From positions 186,001-250,000 of the forward strand of contig NZ_BBXD01000013.1 of NCBI RefSeq assembly GCF_001570545.1: a DNA stretch of 64,000 nucleotides, read 5' to 3'. The translations under genes were made by a program, and so were the position numbers. The notes under the pieces are model-generated. The model did not search any database, was not told where the DNA came from, and saw nothing but the letters and a program-made list of their open reading frames with translations. The stretch is from Herbidospora mongoliensis (GTDB lineage: Bacteria; Actinomycetota; Actinomycetes; Streptosporangiales; Streptosporangiaceae). This document shows positions 18,401-24,742 of this stretch, piece by piece; position 1 is the first letter of the stretch, and each line of letters begins with the position of its first letter.

Positions 18401-19436
18401 GGGGCTCGACATTCCCACCGGGCACGTCGACGAGCCCGTGGTCTGGCGGTTTCTGGTCCGGGCCGTCTCGGGTGAGAACGTCGGCGTCTGGAGTGAGGCC
18501 GTCGAGTTGCGGCCTCTCGGCCCGCCGGAGGATCTGACCGCCGACTGGAACGGTGTCGCCGTCCGGATGACCTGGTCGCCGGTCGAGGGGGCGGCCCAGT
18601 ATCGGGCCCGGCTGCTCAACGCGCAGGGCACCGTCCTGCGGGTCACGGTGACCCCGGCGCTCTTCGCCGAGATGCCGGTCCCTGCCGTGACGGGGCAGGT
18701 CAGGGTGCCGGGGCACCCGTGGTCGCCGGTCGTCCAGGTGGCCCGTTACACGTGCCTGGCGCTCGGGGTCGCGCCGGGCAGCGGGCTGGGGGCCTACATC
18801 CCGGCTGTCCTGCGGGTGTCCAAGCAGGATCTCGACGCCGTGTACAGACCGAGTCAGGCCTCGCCCCGGACCGGCTGGGTGGCCTCCCAGCAGGGGCCCG
18901 GCGGGCCGTTGTCGGTGATCGCGCTGCTGGCGGCGGCGATCGTCGCGGCGGACCGGGCCACCCGGGAGCAGGTGTACGCCGCCGTGACCGCCGGGCCGGA
19001 GCACGCGGTCACCGCTCAGGTCAGCGCGCTGCCTGAACCTCATCGGGTGCTGGAGGTCCTGCTGCGGCTCGTCTCGGTGCTGTCGGCCAAGGGGGTGCTG
19101 ACCGGTGCCGCGCCCTACCAGGTGTTCAACGGCTCGATCACGTCGGCGTACGCGAGGGAGGGAACGGGGCCCGTGGTCTGCGTCGCGTTCGGAACGGGCA
19201 CCCTGCCCGGCGCCGCTGCGCCCGGGACGCGGGGGAACGCGGTGTTCGGGGTGACCGAGGACCGGGTGGCGGTCTACCTGCCGTCGCCGGCGAACACCAC
19301 CTGGCTGGCCTTCCCCGATTCACCGGCGCTTCCACGGACGCTGCTGCTGCGCCTGATGCGGCTCCTGGCCGACCGGGGGGTGCTGACCGACGCGGAGGTC
19401 CATGACGTCCTCGCCGCCGCGAGAGCGCTGGATTGA
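12456..19436 (+). CDS. Giant (2326-residue) beta-repeat protein with Ala-rich hydrophobic stretch, acidic Ser/Gly linker and FN3-like domains
   Basis: Residues 1 to about 1550 are made of diverged repeats of roughly 130-170 residues, each with a Leu-Pro turn, paired strands and phrases such as LTLSDLRLEATV, IDGSLALTDFSAALSIS and DPHLSLTRVRAELEM. They resemble large DUF6603-type beta proteins, from memory only. About 1590-1630 is an Ala-rich hydrophobic run, then a Ser/Gly/Asp linker at about 1636-1668, then FN3-like units to about 2110 and a helical C-terminal domain. There is no signal peptide. AGGAG precedes the ATG by 7 nt. It is the last gene of the MBL operon and may be a structural or binding partner. 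Third-position GC is very high throughout. Confidence 0.75.
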   Translation: MSTPPWPGPDVTLRYERERLIATWTSVPGAFRYRVVVTAPGFEHREEVAEPPLVCAFTPLPGVGYTVTVEAVGRPSEPVTLTIPDDLLILRDLRDRLGGGRAQTFETIEQPDVAALIGSFVLYDAETALDETALTLTLTGSSTSLTEVPGDVDLVFTVSPDHLLRATWTARPPEPYRLADTFETLAGGEYDYLDLTGPVFVATTFAHTVDGVFFPLREGLSFQAGILEPEELRVGGALTVDGDVPAFDWTGERTLAPLAHHPLSLTDGRVRLTPARLEIHGSVPLTADHAADGVLDFPTTITPEPALRLTDSSLTGTPADLLALLDLDDVVGERLPASLLEVTGARLRGVTITPTVTTLTLAFGASWSPGPGLTLSDLRLEATVWPGACAAALAGTLTIGEGEYTIRAGAFSDGPLYLELDRAGTVPPDALTGLADMGVGDATGLLPASLFEDVPLTLTHAAVLADPEADTLLEIEFTIAQTRPLTTGLLTITGWTAEFSLAPDKAGTWRPSARLAGTVAIGGADFPISVSLPPEEFWTLELAEDSVVPLPSIDDLLDLVGSPALPAGLGNLDSLEITGFKLSLDPGLTRIEYLFLRIGQSSEWVIIDGSLALTDFSAALSISPGGSAGFLQGTIVIGDTEVDAGLVKNGPEEDWVLRAAYMNSITVNAWDELEDWFASGTISRMLPALPLADGFDVAQVWFRFAAGSGDLTSFGFTLYAANLWTVIDPHLSLTRVRAELEMPWPMETGAIVARLGGVVTIAGAHIGITAVRPGDGQPWEFTGVLLEGLTIDLVSAAGELAGLAPPADAEDFGLPTSITIESAEVRAIPDRGEFHFTGSAGFDWEFTIADTRFAVRSVGGAVDVVPGSAEPVVARVTGEFEFATVRAEVGLRFGETHTVLTAVVDDHLGTLDPKAVTGMGTGGSAFPANLPALAFSEAALAFDLTARTFLVYGEITWGPPATPHVATALVYCEPGSEGWSYALALGLGSGFRFAHLFPALSVIDGILLVREARLVVCDLPETSLGELATTTTETLARVDQTAASPLKALGPDPAALSQGVYVTAELEFGTGLFAHVLKIGEQPETPPVVRIFAVVDQARAVNTVFGADLPDIVVLSTIALTRMRLVYRPALKDRIELTGTVGLTGIFDTSYSFGVNLIVDDTGLVTTVEQTSEKITNPFGLPGIELAQLGVEIAYTWGVGAAPTTSTYELVGKVLIGRVPAVGAADDRASLTGRLRLVDGSPELFSIEVDRDLDIGRLLASLVTGDGADWPADYVDLVFLRNTNVRYATPKWVRAHPSFHAGLEIAARIRVTLLVTLDLSATVTFLSDGDGNRVGVQADIALLHSLDLVILELAGPPDDLAAVPDAPYTGGPRLTIETGATPKLELSTGVNVLGSPFMHATIAVRRQPDGGNRFTGTLVAARELEPFGKPELEIAYTTHPGLDSEVEIVNWPDFTWTRELFDVFATIRSMAASSGPCGQLSKLVAGRVYHTAFTLSPDVSVADGLLAFDLTGTYSYRMDRAEHAFLEVTLPPLRVEMAVGTTWEQVPERLAAAVLVAAPRFAADLLAQPEKIAILVGMLVGEEAVQAAIQLACEGLVRGAVAAAAEAAALAAAAAGVTVITAATLLSVVTESLSDSDEHSSGGGSGGGSGSDSDDDSEEGSGGGTGTDVPDVPVLKRLTYADGKITAAWDAAARGSAYTFELLDPAGVSLGSHDVGLALTVEIPLQAPGLADGVHHGRVRAARGPAVSGWAALPLVKSPPPVVTVASVWPDLVVTWTDPSPADVYEVLVGDALMAVEGDRFTAPVPEEPVTVKVRAVRAGEIPGDWREVAFVPLPAPVLGPMRQDGDTLWLTWTPPSGSLGYQAQFYVGHGWSWVRTDEDGNVIESGSSFREDVLAEATGEAADGRTAMDLSQGFGGLRIRFTLPGQTGPWHFTYPDVLSAVTVTESSYADQTIHLAWTDVGSAGYEVRQDPGDVRTVVTTPGLDIPTGHVDEPVVWRFLVRAVSGENVGVWSEAVELRPLGPPEDLTADWNGVAVRMTWSPVEGAAQYRARLLNAQGTVLRVTVTPALFAEMPVPAVTGQVRVPGHPWSPVVQVARYTCLALGVAPGSGLGAYIPAVLRVSKQDLDAVYRPSQASPRTGWVASQQGPGGPLSVIALLAAAIVAADRATREQVYAAVTAGPEHAVTAQVSALPEPHRVLEVLLRLVSVLSAKGVLTGAAPYQVFNGSITSAYAREGTGPVVCVAFGTGTLPGAAAPGTRGNAVFGVTEDRVAVYLPSPANTTWLAFPDSPALPRTLLLRLMRLLADRGVLTDAEVHDVLAAARALD

Positions 19437-19454
19437 GCCCGGTCGTGGTTGAGA

Positions 19455-20258
19455 CTAGCCCTTGCAGTAGGGCACGCCCGGTTCTCCTCTGACGACAATG
19501 CGGGTGCCGCATGTTCCGGGGTGGTTGCAGCAGGCAATGCCGTCGCAGCACTGGTCACAGCATTGCTCCCCACTGTCGGGACAGGGAGTGCGTTGCCCGC
19601 AGCAGCGTGTGCGCTGCGGTGTGGCCTTGTCGCGCGGGCAGCAGCCGTTCTCCTGCGTGCACACCTCGTCGGGCTTACAACGCCGGCCCGACGCCTGGCA
19701 GACCTCGCCGCGCGGGATGCACCCCTCATTGGTGCATACCTCGTCAGGCTTGCAGCGCCGGCGCGAGGGCAGGCAGAGCTCGCTGTGGAGAACGCATCCC
19801 TCTTCGGTACATGCCTCGTTGGGCTGACAGCACCCGAATGGCGAGCAGGGTGTCCCCGGCCAGCAGTTCTCAACGATGCCATCGCGGCAGACCGAAGTGT
19901 CCGGCCAGTAGGCGTTGCCGTCGCAGCACGACATGTCACGCTGGAGGCAGGAAACGTTTCTTCCTCCATCAGGACGCGGCTCACCGATGCACGGGTCGGT
20001 GCCTCGATAGCAGCAGTATTCCTTTCCGTCCAGCCAGAATGAATCGCACGGCGGAAGCGGCGGGGAATCACACCAGATCCGACATGGCGGCTCACATTCG
20101 TATCGTTCTCCACCTCCGTCCATGCATTCTCTCGTGCAGTCCTCCACGCAGTCCGCAGGCAGGACACGGCTCTCCATGCCGGCCCCGCTCGCGACTGTGC
20201 GGTATTGCCTCCTGGTCTGGTAGAGCGAACTCTCCGCCGTAGCGGTCGGCATTACCAT
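19455..20258 (-). CDS. Cysteine-rich protein (40 Cys in 267 residues) with 25-residue tandem repeats
   Basis: About 15 percent of residues are Cys, many as CC, CxxC or Cx5C pairs. The central part has three 25-residue repeats of the form CKPDEVCTNEGCxxRGEVC. The N-terminal 35 residues have no Cys and no clear signal peptide. The ATG at 20258 has GGGAGG 10 nt upstream and is 24 nt after the PatG-like gene stop, so it is the last gene of that operon. It could be a modified substrate, a metal-binding protein or a disulfide-knotted effector; the sequence does not say which. It is convergent with the giant-protein gene, with 18 nt between stops. Confidence 0.75.
   Translation of the reverse strand: MVMPTATAESSLYQTRRQYRTVASGAGMESRVLPADCVEDCTRECMDGGGERYECEPPCRIWCDSPPLPPCDSFWLDGKEYCCYRGTDPCIGEPRPDGGRNVSCLQRDMSCCDGNAYWPDTSVCRDGIVENCWPGTPCSPFGCCQPNEACTEEGCVLHSELCLPSRRRCKPDEVCTNEGCIPRGEVCQASGRRCKPDEVCTQENGCCPRDKATPQRTRCCGQRTPCPDSGEQCCDQCCDGIACCNHPGTCGTRIVVRGEPGVPYCKG
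19658..19840 (-). repeat. 75-bp tandem repeat inside the Cys-rich gene
   Basis: Units start at 19658, 19733 and 19808 (last partial), an exact 75-bp period that encodes 25 residues. The first two units share long identical stretches such as CCTCGTC and GGCTT followed by CGCCGGC. The repeats keep the reading frame and cysteine spacing, so they reflect expansion of a protein module, not a non-coding array. Confidence 0.8.
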
Positions 20259-20281
20259 GACGCCCGCGCCTCCCGGCTGCG

Positions 20282-21199
20282 TTATCGGTCGTAGTACGGA
20301 GACAGCTTGGTGGTCAGATAAGGAAACTCCTCTTCGACATCCACCCGGACGAAGAATTTCTCCGTGACGTCGGTCCTCCGGTCGGTGAACGAGAAAATGA
20401 CGTCCAGGATCTTGCGCACCCCGCTCAGGCGCGACGGACGGGTTTCGATCGCCGTCAGCGTGGCGCCGGCGGCATGCGCCACCGCGCACTTGGCATAGAT
20501 GCTGGGATATCGCAGGGCCACATAATTGACCGCGCGGTGCTCGTCGTACGCACCGGCGTTGTCGGTGATCTGCATGACCCTCTCGAACAGCTCCTCCGCA
20601 GCCGCGCGGAACTGTTCCTCCGCGATATCCTCCGGCTTCGGCAGAGCCTGGACGAGTGAGCCGGCGCTGAAAGCGTAGATTTGGTCGAATGCCACCATCG
20701 GCAGCATCAGTCCGTTGCAGACGTCAGGCGGCGCGAGAGGTCCCCGCAGCCCGATCACGGCATGAAGATCTGTCGACCGCGGGGCCTCACCAAGGGCCTC
20801 CACGAGCTGCGCGACGTCGGCGGGGTCGCGTGCACGCAGTAGGTAGGTGTCCAGCCCCTGGATGGTCAGCACATAGCACAACTGGCGAGCCAGGTAGCGA
20901 TTCTGTGATGCGGAGAGCACGGCGTGCAGCGCTTGGCGATCGGTCATGTCCGCGGTTTCGGCGCGTCCGGTCGCCTGCGCGAATTCCTTCTCCACGCCCA
21001 GGCTCGGCATACGCGGTTCGATCCGGCCGAGCGCATATACATAGGGTGAACCGACTTCACCGCCCTGGCTTTCGGCCGCGGATACTCCGTGACCGCATTT
21101 CAGGCAACCATGCGCTTCTGGCGGCGGCACAGGAGTCGTATCGTGAGGTGACGTCTCCGTTGAGGCAGGCTGCACAGTCAGCTGCTCGAGCTCTTCCAT
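20282..21199 (-). CDS. Stand-alone PatG C-terminal-domain protein (cyanobactin maturation protease family)
   Basis: The 305-residue protein matches, by recalled sequence, the C-terminal domain of PatA/PatG-family cyanobactin maturation proteases: YVYALGRIEPR near residues 53-63, then EKEFAQATGR, RYLARQLCYVLTI, CNGLMLPMVAFDQIY, RPSRLSG and a C-terminal KLSPYYDR. In the cyanobacterial proteins it sits behind a subtilisin domain; here it is separate, and a subtilisin is encoded two genes upstream. An added N-terminal arm has a CxxC pair (residues 32-35). Its biochemical role in the known systems is not established as far as I know. The ATG at 21199 has AAGGAG 7 nt upstream. Confidence 0.85.
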   Translation of the reverse strand: MEELEQLTVQPASTETSPHDTTPVPPPEAHGCLKCGHGVSAAESQGGEVGSPYVYALGRIEPRMPSLGVEKEFAQATGRAETADMTDRQALHAVLSASQNRYLARQLCYVLTIQGLDTYLLRARDPADVAQLVEALGEAPRSTDLHAVIGLRGPLAPPDVCNGLMLPMVAFDQIYAFSAGSLVQALPKPEDIAEEQFRAAAEELFERVMQITDNAGAYDEHRAVNYVALRYPSIYAKCAVAHAAGATLTAIETRPSRLSGVRKILDVIFSFTDRRTDVTEKFFVRVDVEEEFPYLTTKLSPYYDR

Positions 21200-21225
21200 A
21201 AGGCTGCTCCTTCCGGTTCGGGCGC

Positions 21226-21429
21226 TTATCGCTGCCGTCCACTCCTGCCGGAGAACACAAGCCAGCGGTTGAGCGCGGCGGCCCGCTGTCCGCAGCCGCG
21301 ACACGGTCGTATGCCGGTGGCCCGGGAAAAGCGCTTCATGACGTCGCCCAGACCGATGTCCTCGTCGTTGACGAATCCGGGTAGACGTAGGCGAGAGGAC
21401 TGCGGCTCGGGCTTGTCCTGGTCGGTCAT
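21226..21429 (-). CDS. 67-residue CxxC small protein between subtilisin and PatG-like genes
   Basis: The short protein has a Pro/Arg-rich start and a block LGDVMKRFSRATGIRPCRGC with Cys at 43 and 46, then RAAALNRWLVFSG. I recall similar small proteins next to various actinobacterial and cyanobacterial loci but know no function. It has a near-perfect ribosome site (AAGGAGGT) that overlaps the subtilisin stop codon, so strong coupled translation is expected. It could be a leader-type precursor peptide, a zinc-binding adaptor or a cofactor protein; its abundance signal and size make the precursor idea worth testing. Confidence 0.75.
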   Translation of the reverse strand: MTDQDKPEPQSSRLRLPGFVNDEDIGLGDVMKRFSRATGIRPCRGCGQRAAALNRWLVFSGRSGRQR

Positions 21430-21442
21430 CCCGGGTACCTCC

Positions 21443-22333
21443 TTATCGATGACGTCTCGTGCCCAAAATCTCGTACGCCCTCCAGGCGTTCACCAGTGGT
21501 GGAACCACAGAGGAGCGACGGGACGTGGATCTGGTCACCGCGCGCGTCAGGTCCGCAGATGTGGCGTCGGGAAATTCCGACCACAACAAGGCGATGACGC
21601 CGGTGACCAGAGCCGCGGCGGCGCTTGTTCCGCCGAAGGGGCGTAGTCCACCGTCCGCGCCGAGGCTGACTATCCCCGCACCGGCCGCACCCACTCCGCG
21701 GCGGCCGATCGTCGGTCCGGAATTCGTATTCTCCACAGGGTGCCCGTGCAGGCCGTAGGCGACGACCGGAATGACAGACGGATGGCGGGTGATGACCGAG
21801 CCGCCGATCGTCCCGTGATTTCCGGCGGCCGCCACAACGACCAGGCCCCGGGCGGCAGCATGATCGAGGGCCCTCTCCAGGACGCGATGAGTGTCGTAGC
21901 CGCGCGGACTCAGCGTCAGGCTCAGATTGAGGATCCGGATGCCTGCGTCGGCTGTCTCCACGATCGCGGCCGCGAGGGCACTCGGCCGGGCGGTGGTCAC
22001 GCCACCACGACGTGAAGGCGCCGAGGGAAAAATCGCACGAATCACCAGGGTGGCGCCGGGGCAGATGCCTGGAGCGCCGGATTCGCGCCGGGCGACCAGG
22101 ATGCCGGCCACAGATGTCGCGTGATGGGACGCGACATCCGACATCGCGGGCGAGACGCCTTGCCGCGCAGGCAATTCAAGGTCCGCACCGGCCAGGCCCG
22201 GGTGAGTGGCCAGAACCGGGCCGTCGATGAGCCCGATCCTCGTGGTCCGCCGACCGGTGGTCCGCGCCATGAGGCGAGGGAGGCCGACGAGTTCAAGCGG
22301 ATCAACGTGCGGGACTTGATCAAGGGTGACCAT
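21443..22333 (-). CDS. PatA/PatG-like subtilisin-family serine protease
   Basis: The 296-residue protein has the S8 triad: Asp37 in IGLIDGP, His71 in HHATSVAG and Ser237 in GGTSAAAA, plus the oxyanion Asn172 in AAGNHG. It lacks a signal peptide and a prodomain, as expected for cytosolic cyanobactin-type maturation proteases. I chose the ATG at 22333 (MVTLDQVPHVDP), where family similarity seems to begin; an open frame continues upstream to 22465 but is Arg-rich and non-typical. In cyanobactin pathways PatA removes the leader and PatG cleaves and macrocyclises; which of these it does cannot be told from sequence. The operon context with a PatG C-terminal protein is strong. Confidence 0.85.
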   Translation of the reverse strand: MVTLDQVPHVDPLELVGLPRLMARTTGRRTTRIGLIDGPVLATHPGLAGADLELPARQGVSPAMSDVASHHATSVAGILVARRESGAPGICPGATLVIRAIFPSAPSRRGGVTTARPSALAAAIVETADAGIRILNLSLTLSPRGYDTHRVLERALDHAAARGLVVVAAAGNHGTIGGSVITRHPSVIPVVAYGLHGHPVENTNSGPTIGRRGVGAAGAGIVSLGADGGLRPFGGTSAAAALVTGVIALLWSEFPDATSADLTRAVTRSTSRRSSVVPPLVNAWRAYEILGTRRHR

Positions 22334-22389
22334 ATGATCGCCTGCCGTCGAGTGGATGCCTGCATTCAGCGAGACCGAGGCCGGGCAAA

Positions 22390-22600
22390 TCAGTGACAAC
22401 CACCCCCAGGGTCGAAGTCGCCGACGCCGGTGGCGCGTCCTCGACCGGCCCGTCGAAATCGACACTTCGATCGACCACCTTCATGCCCTCGTGCCCCGAG
22501 CGGTCATCGTCGTATTGAGGAGATGCGCCGGGCATGAAGGTCCTCCCCGAAGGATTTTCCTCCGTGATGAATTCGTCCAAATCCCCGAAGTAGGGAGTGG
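22390..22600 (-). pseudogene. Decayed, frameshifted copy of the 146-residue neighbour gene
   Basis: On the minus strand one frame encodes DEFITEENPSGRTFMPGASP followed by RSGHEGMKVVDRSVDF, clearly related to DDFITAQGPAGNVFTPGALP and RPGHQGMKVVDRSLGF of the next gene. About 45 residues are then missing, and the C-terminal match RATGVGDFDP lies in another frame, ending at a TGA at 22390-22392. There is no good ribosome site. It therefore looks like a tandem duplicate that lost its middle and frame. The alternative is a short functional peptide in a different frame. Confidence 0.55.
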
Positions 22601-22679
22601 GCGGCCTTTCGAGGTCGCCCGGAATGGGCCGATGCCTGGTCGGCCCTTTCCGGAGCATTTGGAGTCGTCGCAGAGCCGG

Positions 22680-23120
22680 TCAGGGATTGAAGTCGCCGAC
22701 GTTGGTCGTTGCTTTCCCGCTGTCCGACCCGGGCCAACCCGTACTCGCCAGATTCCCGGACGAACGCAGCCAGATGTCCGCGTAGACCTCTTCATGGCCG
22801 GGTTCCGTGTTCGCGATCTCCCGCGAAAGGACGAAGCCGAGGCTCCGGTCGACGACCTTCATACCCTGATGACCAGGGCGGTTGTCGTTCTGTTGTGGAA
22901 GCGCGCCGGGTGTGAAGACGTTCCCCGCGGGACCCTGTGCCGTGATGAAGTCGTCACCACCGGTGAGAGCGTCGTCCTCCTCGCAAAGTCTCACGAATTC
23001 ATGGAAGGTGTCGTTCAATTCGCCCGGGTCGAACGACGCCTTGTATGTGACCATGAAGTGGTAATCAGGGTCGTCTTCCAGGGCCCCGCCGTTGATGCGC
23101 TGATTGAAGATCTCCACCAT
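22680..23120 (-). CDS. Unknown acidic 146-residue protein, first gene of the PatA/PatG-like operon
   Basis: The protein is rich in Asp, Glu and Gly, with no signal peptide. Notable blocks are YHFMVTYKASFDPGELNDTF, the segment GALPQQNDNRPGHQGMKVVDRS (about 72-93) that is conserved in the decayed copy, and a C-terminal TTNVGDFNP. The ATG at 23120 has AAGGAG with good spacing. I do not recognise a domain. Position at the head of the operon, duplication beside it and a conserved C-terminal tail make it a candidate substrate (precursor) for the subtilisin, but an enzyme or binding role is possible. Confidence 0.7.
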   Translation of the reverse strand: MVEIFNQRINGGALEDDPDYHFMVTYKASFDPGELNDTFHEFVRLCEEDDALTGGDDFITAQGPAGNVFTPGALPQQNDNRPGHQGMKVVDRSLGFVLSREIANTEPGHEEVYADIWLRSSGNLASTGWPGSDSGKATTNVGDFNP

Positions 23121-23644
23121 GTGGGTCGTCTCCTTATGTCGTCGTTCCCCGACTGTCGGCCGATGCCATAAGCGCTTGGGGTCGCGTTTCACACCTCCTG
23201 TTTCGAGCATGGCCTGATGACGATCGATTCGAGAGACGCCGTGGATCATGCCGGGATCAGTTATCCCGAAATGGCCTCTCTTTCACTCACGCAATCACGG
23301 GAGAACATTCGAGGCAATCAGGTGCGTGTAAGAGGAATCTCAAGATTCCACCTGTTCCGCCGAGTTTCCTCGACGCTATTCAGATGGCGTGCATGCTGAG
23401 GTATAGTTCGCGTTCGCCCTTGCACCCCGCTTTTCATGACCGCGCGGGGGTAAATAGCCCTGCCTCCGCAAGGAAATCGCGGTGACCGTGACCTTTCCTG
23501 TTCTGATCCACTCGTCGCCGAAAAGCGGGAGCCGTCAGGCCCGGCAGTAGACCGGCATGCGGGAGAGAAGACTTCCCCGCGCCCGACGGTCGGTGACCAC
23601 GATCAAGCCGCTGTCGCGGCGGGCGACGATCAGATCACGGAGGC
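23121..23644. other. Intergenic, lower-GC stretch upstream of the PatA/PatG-like operon
   Basis: About 520 nt without a convincing gene. The part 23200-23440 is visibly richer in A/T than its surroundings and must contain the operon promoter. On the minus strand 23538-23644 there is a short GC3-rich frame (LRDLIVARRDSGLIVVTDRR, then a stop) with no start codon, possibly the remnant of a lost gene. Nothing else is supported. Confidence 0.5.
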
Positions 23645-24727
23645 TTACGGGGTTAGGCCGATGGCGGCGCAGCCGTCGGCCAGGGCGTCGAGGCCGAAGG
23701 CCTCGACCGGGCCCAGCGCGCCGATGCCGCCCACCCCGCCGACCAGGGCGGTCGTGGCGCCCCAGGCGAGGACCTTGGCGGTGAGCTCGTAGGGGTCGCC
23801 GCCGTTGAGGCGGACGGTCGCGAGGAGGGTGCCGTCTTGGGCGTAGGCCTCGGCGATCGTCTGGGAGGCGACGGGGGGTGCCTCGTGATTGGCCGAGCGC
23901 GCCGCCCGTTCCGACATGAGGGTCGTGAGCTTCCTGGAACCGGGCAAGGCCCTCAAGACCGGGGTGAATCTGGCGAACACGCCGGCCGCCCTGGTGAAGC
24001 CGCCGAGCCAGCCCAGGTAGACGTTGACCTCGCGCAGCCTGGGGTGCGTGCGGGGCAGCGCGAAGTGTTCGCTGGCGCCCATGGCGATGCCGTGGCGGCG
24101 GCCGGCGCCGAAGGCGAAGGCCCTCGTGCGGCCCGACTCGCGGACGATGCGGCCGTCGCGGAAGCCGTACATAGGCTCCAAGATCATGCTCAGCGCGGAG
24201 GCACGTGTTCCCGCACTGGCCCGTTTGGCCATGTTGCCGCGCAGGAAGTAGCCCACGTCGACCCGCACCGCGTCGGTGCCCGCCTTGCGCAGGGCCAGGG
24301 CGGCGGCGAGGTTGCCGGGGACGTAGTCGTACCCGAAGGCGGGGATGAGGGTCGCGCCCGCCGCAGCGGCCTCGGGGCCATGGCGCTGGAAGACGCGCTT
24401 GACGAAAGGAGGCTCGCCGGTCGAGTCGAGGTAGACCGCCCCCGCCCCGATCGCCGCCGTGACCGCCGCGTCGCCCCAGCGCAGGAATGGTCCCACGGTG
24501 GAGACCAGCACGTCGCCGGGTTCGACCAGGTGGGCCACCGAACGCGGCCGGGTCGCGTCGGCCACCGCGGTGGGCAGCGCGACCGGCAGCGAGGCGGCCA
24601 GTTCGGCCAGCCGGGCGGGATCCCGCCCGGCCAGGAGCGGCTCCGCGCCCAGGGCGACCAGCGCCTTGGCCGTGAGCCGCCCGGTGTAGCTGGTGGCGCC
24701 GAACAGGACGATACGGGGGGTCGTCAT
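23645..24727 (-). CDS. Saccharopine-dehydrogenase-like NAD(P)-binding protein (trans-acting enoyl reductase type)
   Basis: The 360-residue protein begins with a Rossmann nucleotide-binding pattern (RIVLFGATSYTGRLTAKAL) and continues with LVSTVGPFLRWG and YLDSTGE, typical of the saccharopine dehydrogenase NADP-binding family used by mycobacterial trans-acting enoyl reductases. It probably reduces a lipid or acyl intermediate; the substrate is unknown. Its start lies about 15 nt from the stop of the upstream lipoprotein gene on the same strand, so the two may be cotranscribed. Confidence 0.85.
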   Translation of the reverse strand: MTTPRIVLFGATSYTGRLTAKALVALGAEPLLAGRDPARLAELAASLPVALPTAVADATRPRSVAHLVEPGDVLVSTVGPFLRWGDAAVTAAIGAGAVYLDSTGEPPFVKRVFQRHGPEAAAAGATLIPAFGYDYVPGNLAAALALRKAGTDAVRVDVGYFLRGNMAKRASAGTRASALSMILEPMYGFRDGRIVRESGRTRAFAFGAGRRHGIAMGASEHFALPRTHPRLREVNVYLGWLGGFTRAAGVFARFTPVLRALPGSRKLTTLMSERAARSANHEAPPVASQTIAEAYAQDGTLLATVRLNGGDPYELTAKVLAWGATTALVGGVGGIGALGPVEAFGLDALADGCAAIGLTP

Positions 24728-24742
24728 GTCATTACCGTAACC

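Noticed and set aside
19658-19840. Regular 75-bp repeats considered as a CRISPR-like or other non-coding array
   Set aside because: The period is a multiple of three, units keep the reading frame and cysteine spacing, and there are no distinct spacers.
22334-22465. Upstream extension of the subtilisin gene to 22465
   Set aside because: The extra residues are Arg-rich (RSRTRHRRRR), occupy a third frame of the decayed duplicate and lack family similarity; the ATG at 22333 fits better.
23217-23399. Short plus-strand frame in the A/T-richer spacer upstream of the PatA/PatG-like operon
   Set aside because: No ribosome site, no codon bias and a random-looking product; treated as intergenic.
23538-23644. 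Minus-strand GC3-rich fragment (LRDLIVARRDSGLIVV)
   Set aside because: It has no start codon and no recognised family; mentioned only as a possible remnant within the intergenic entry.
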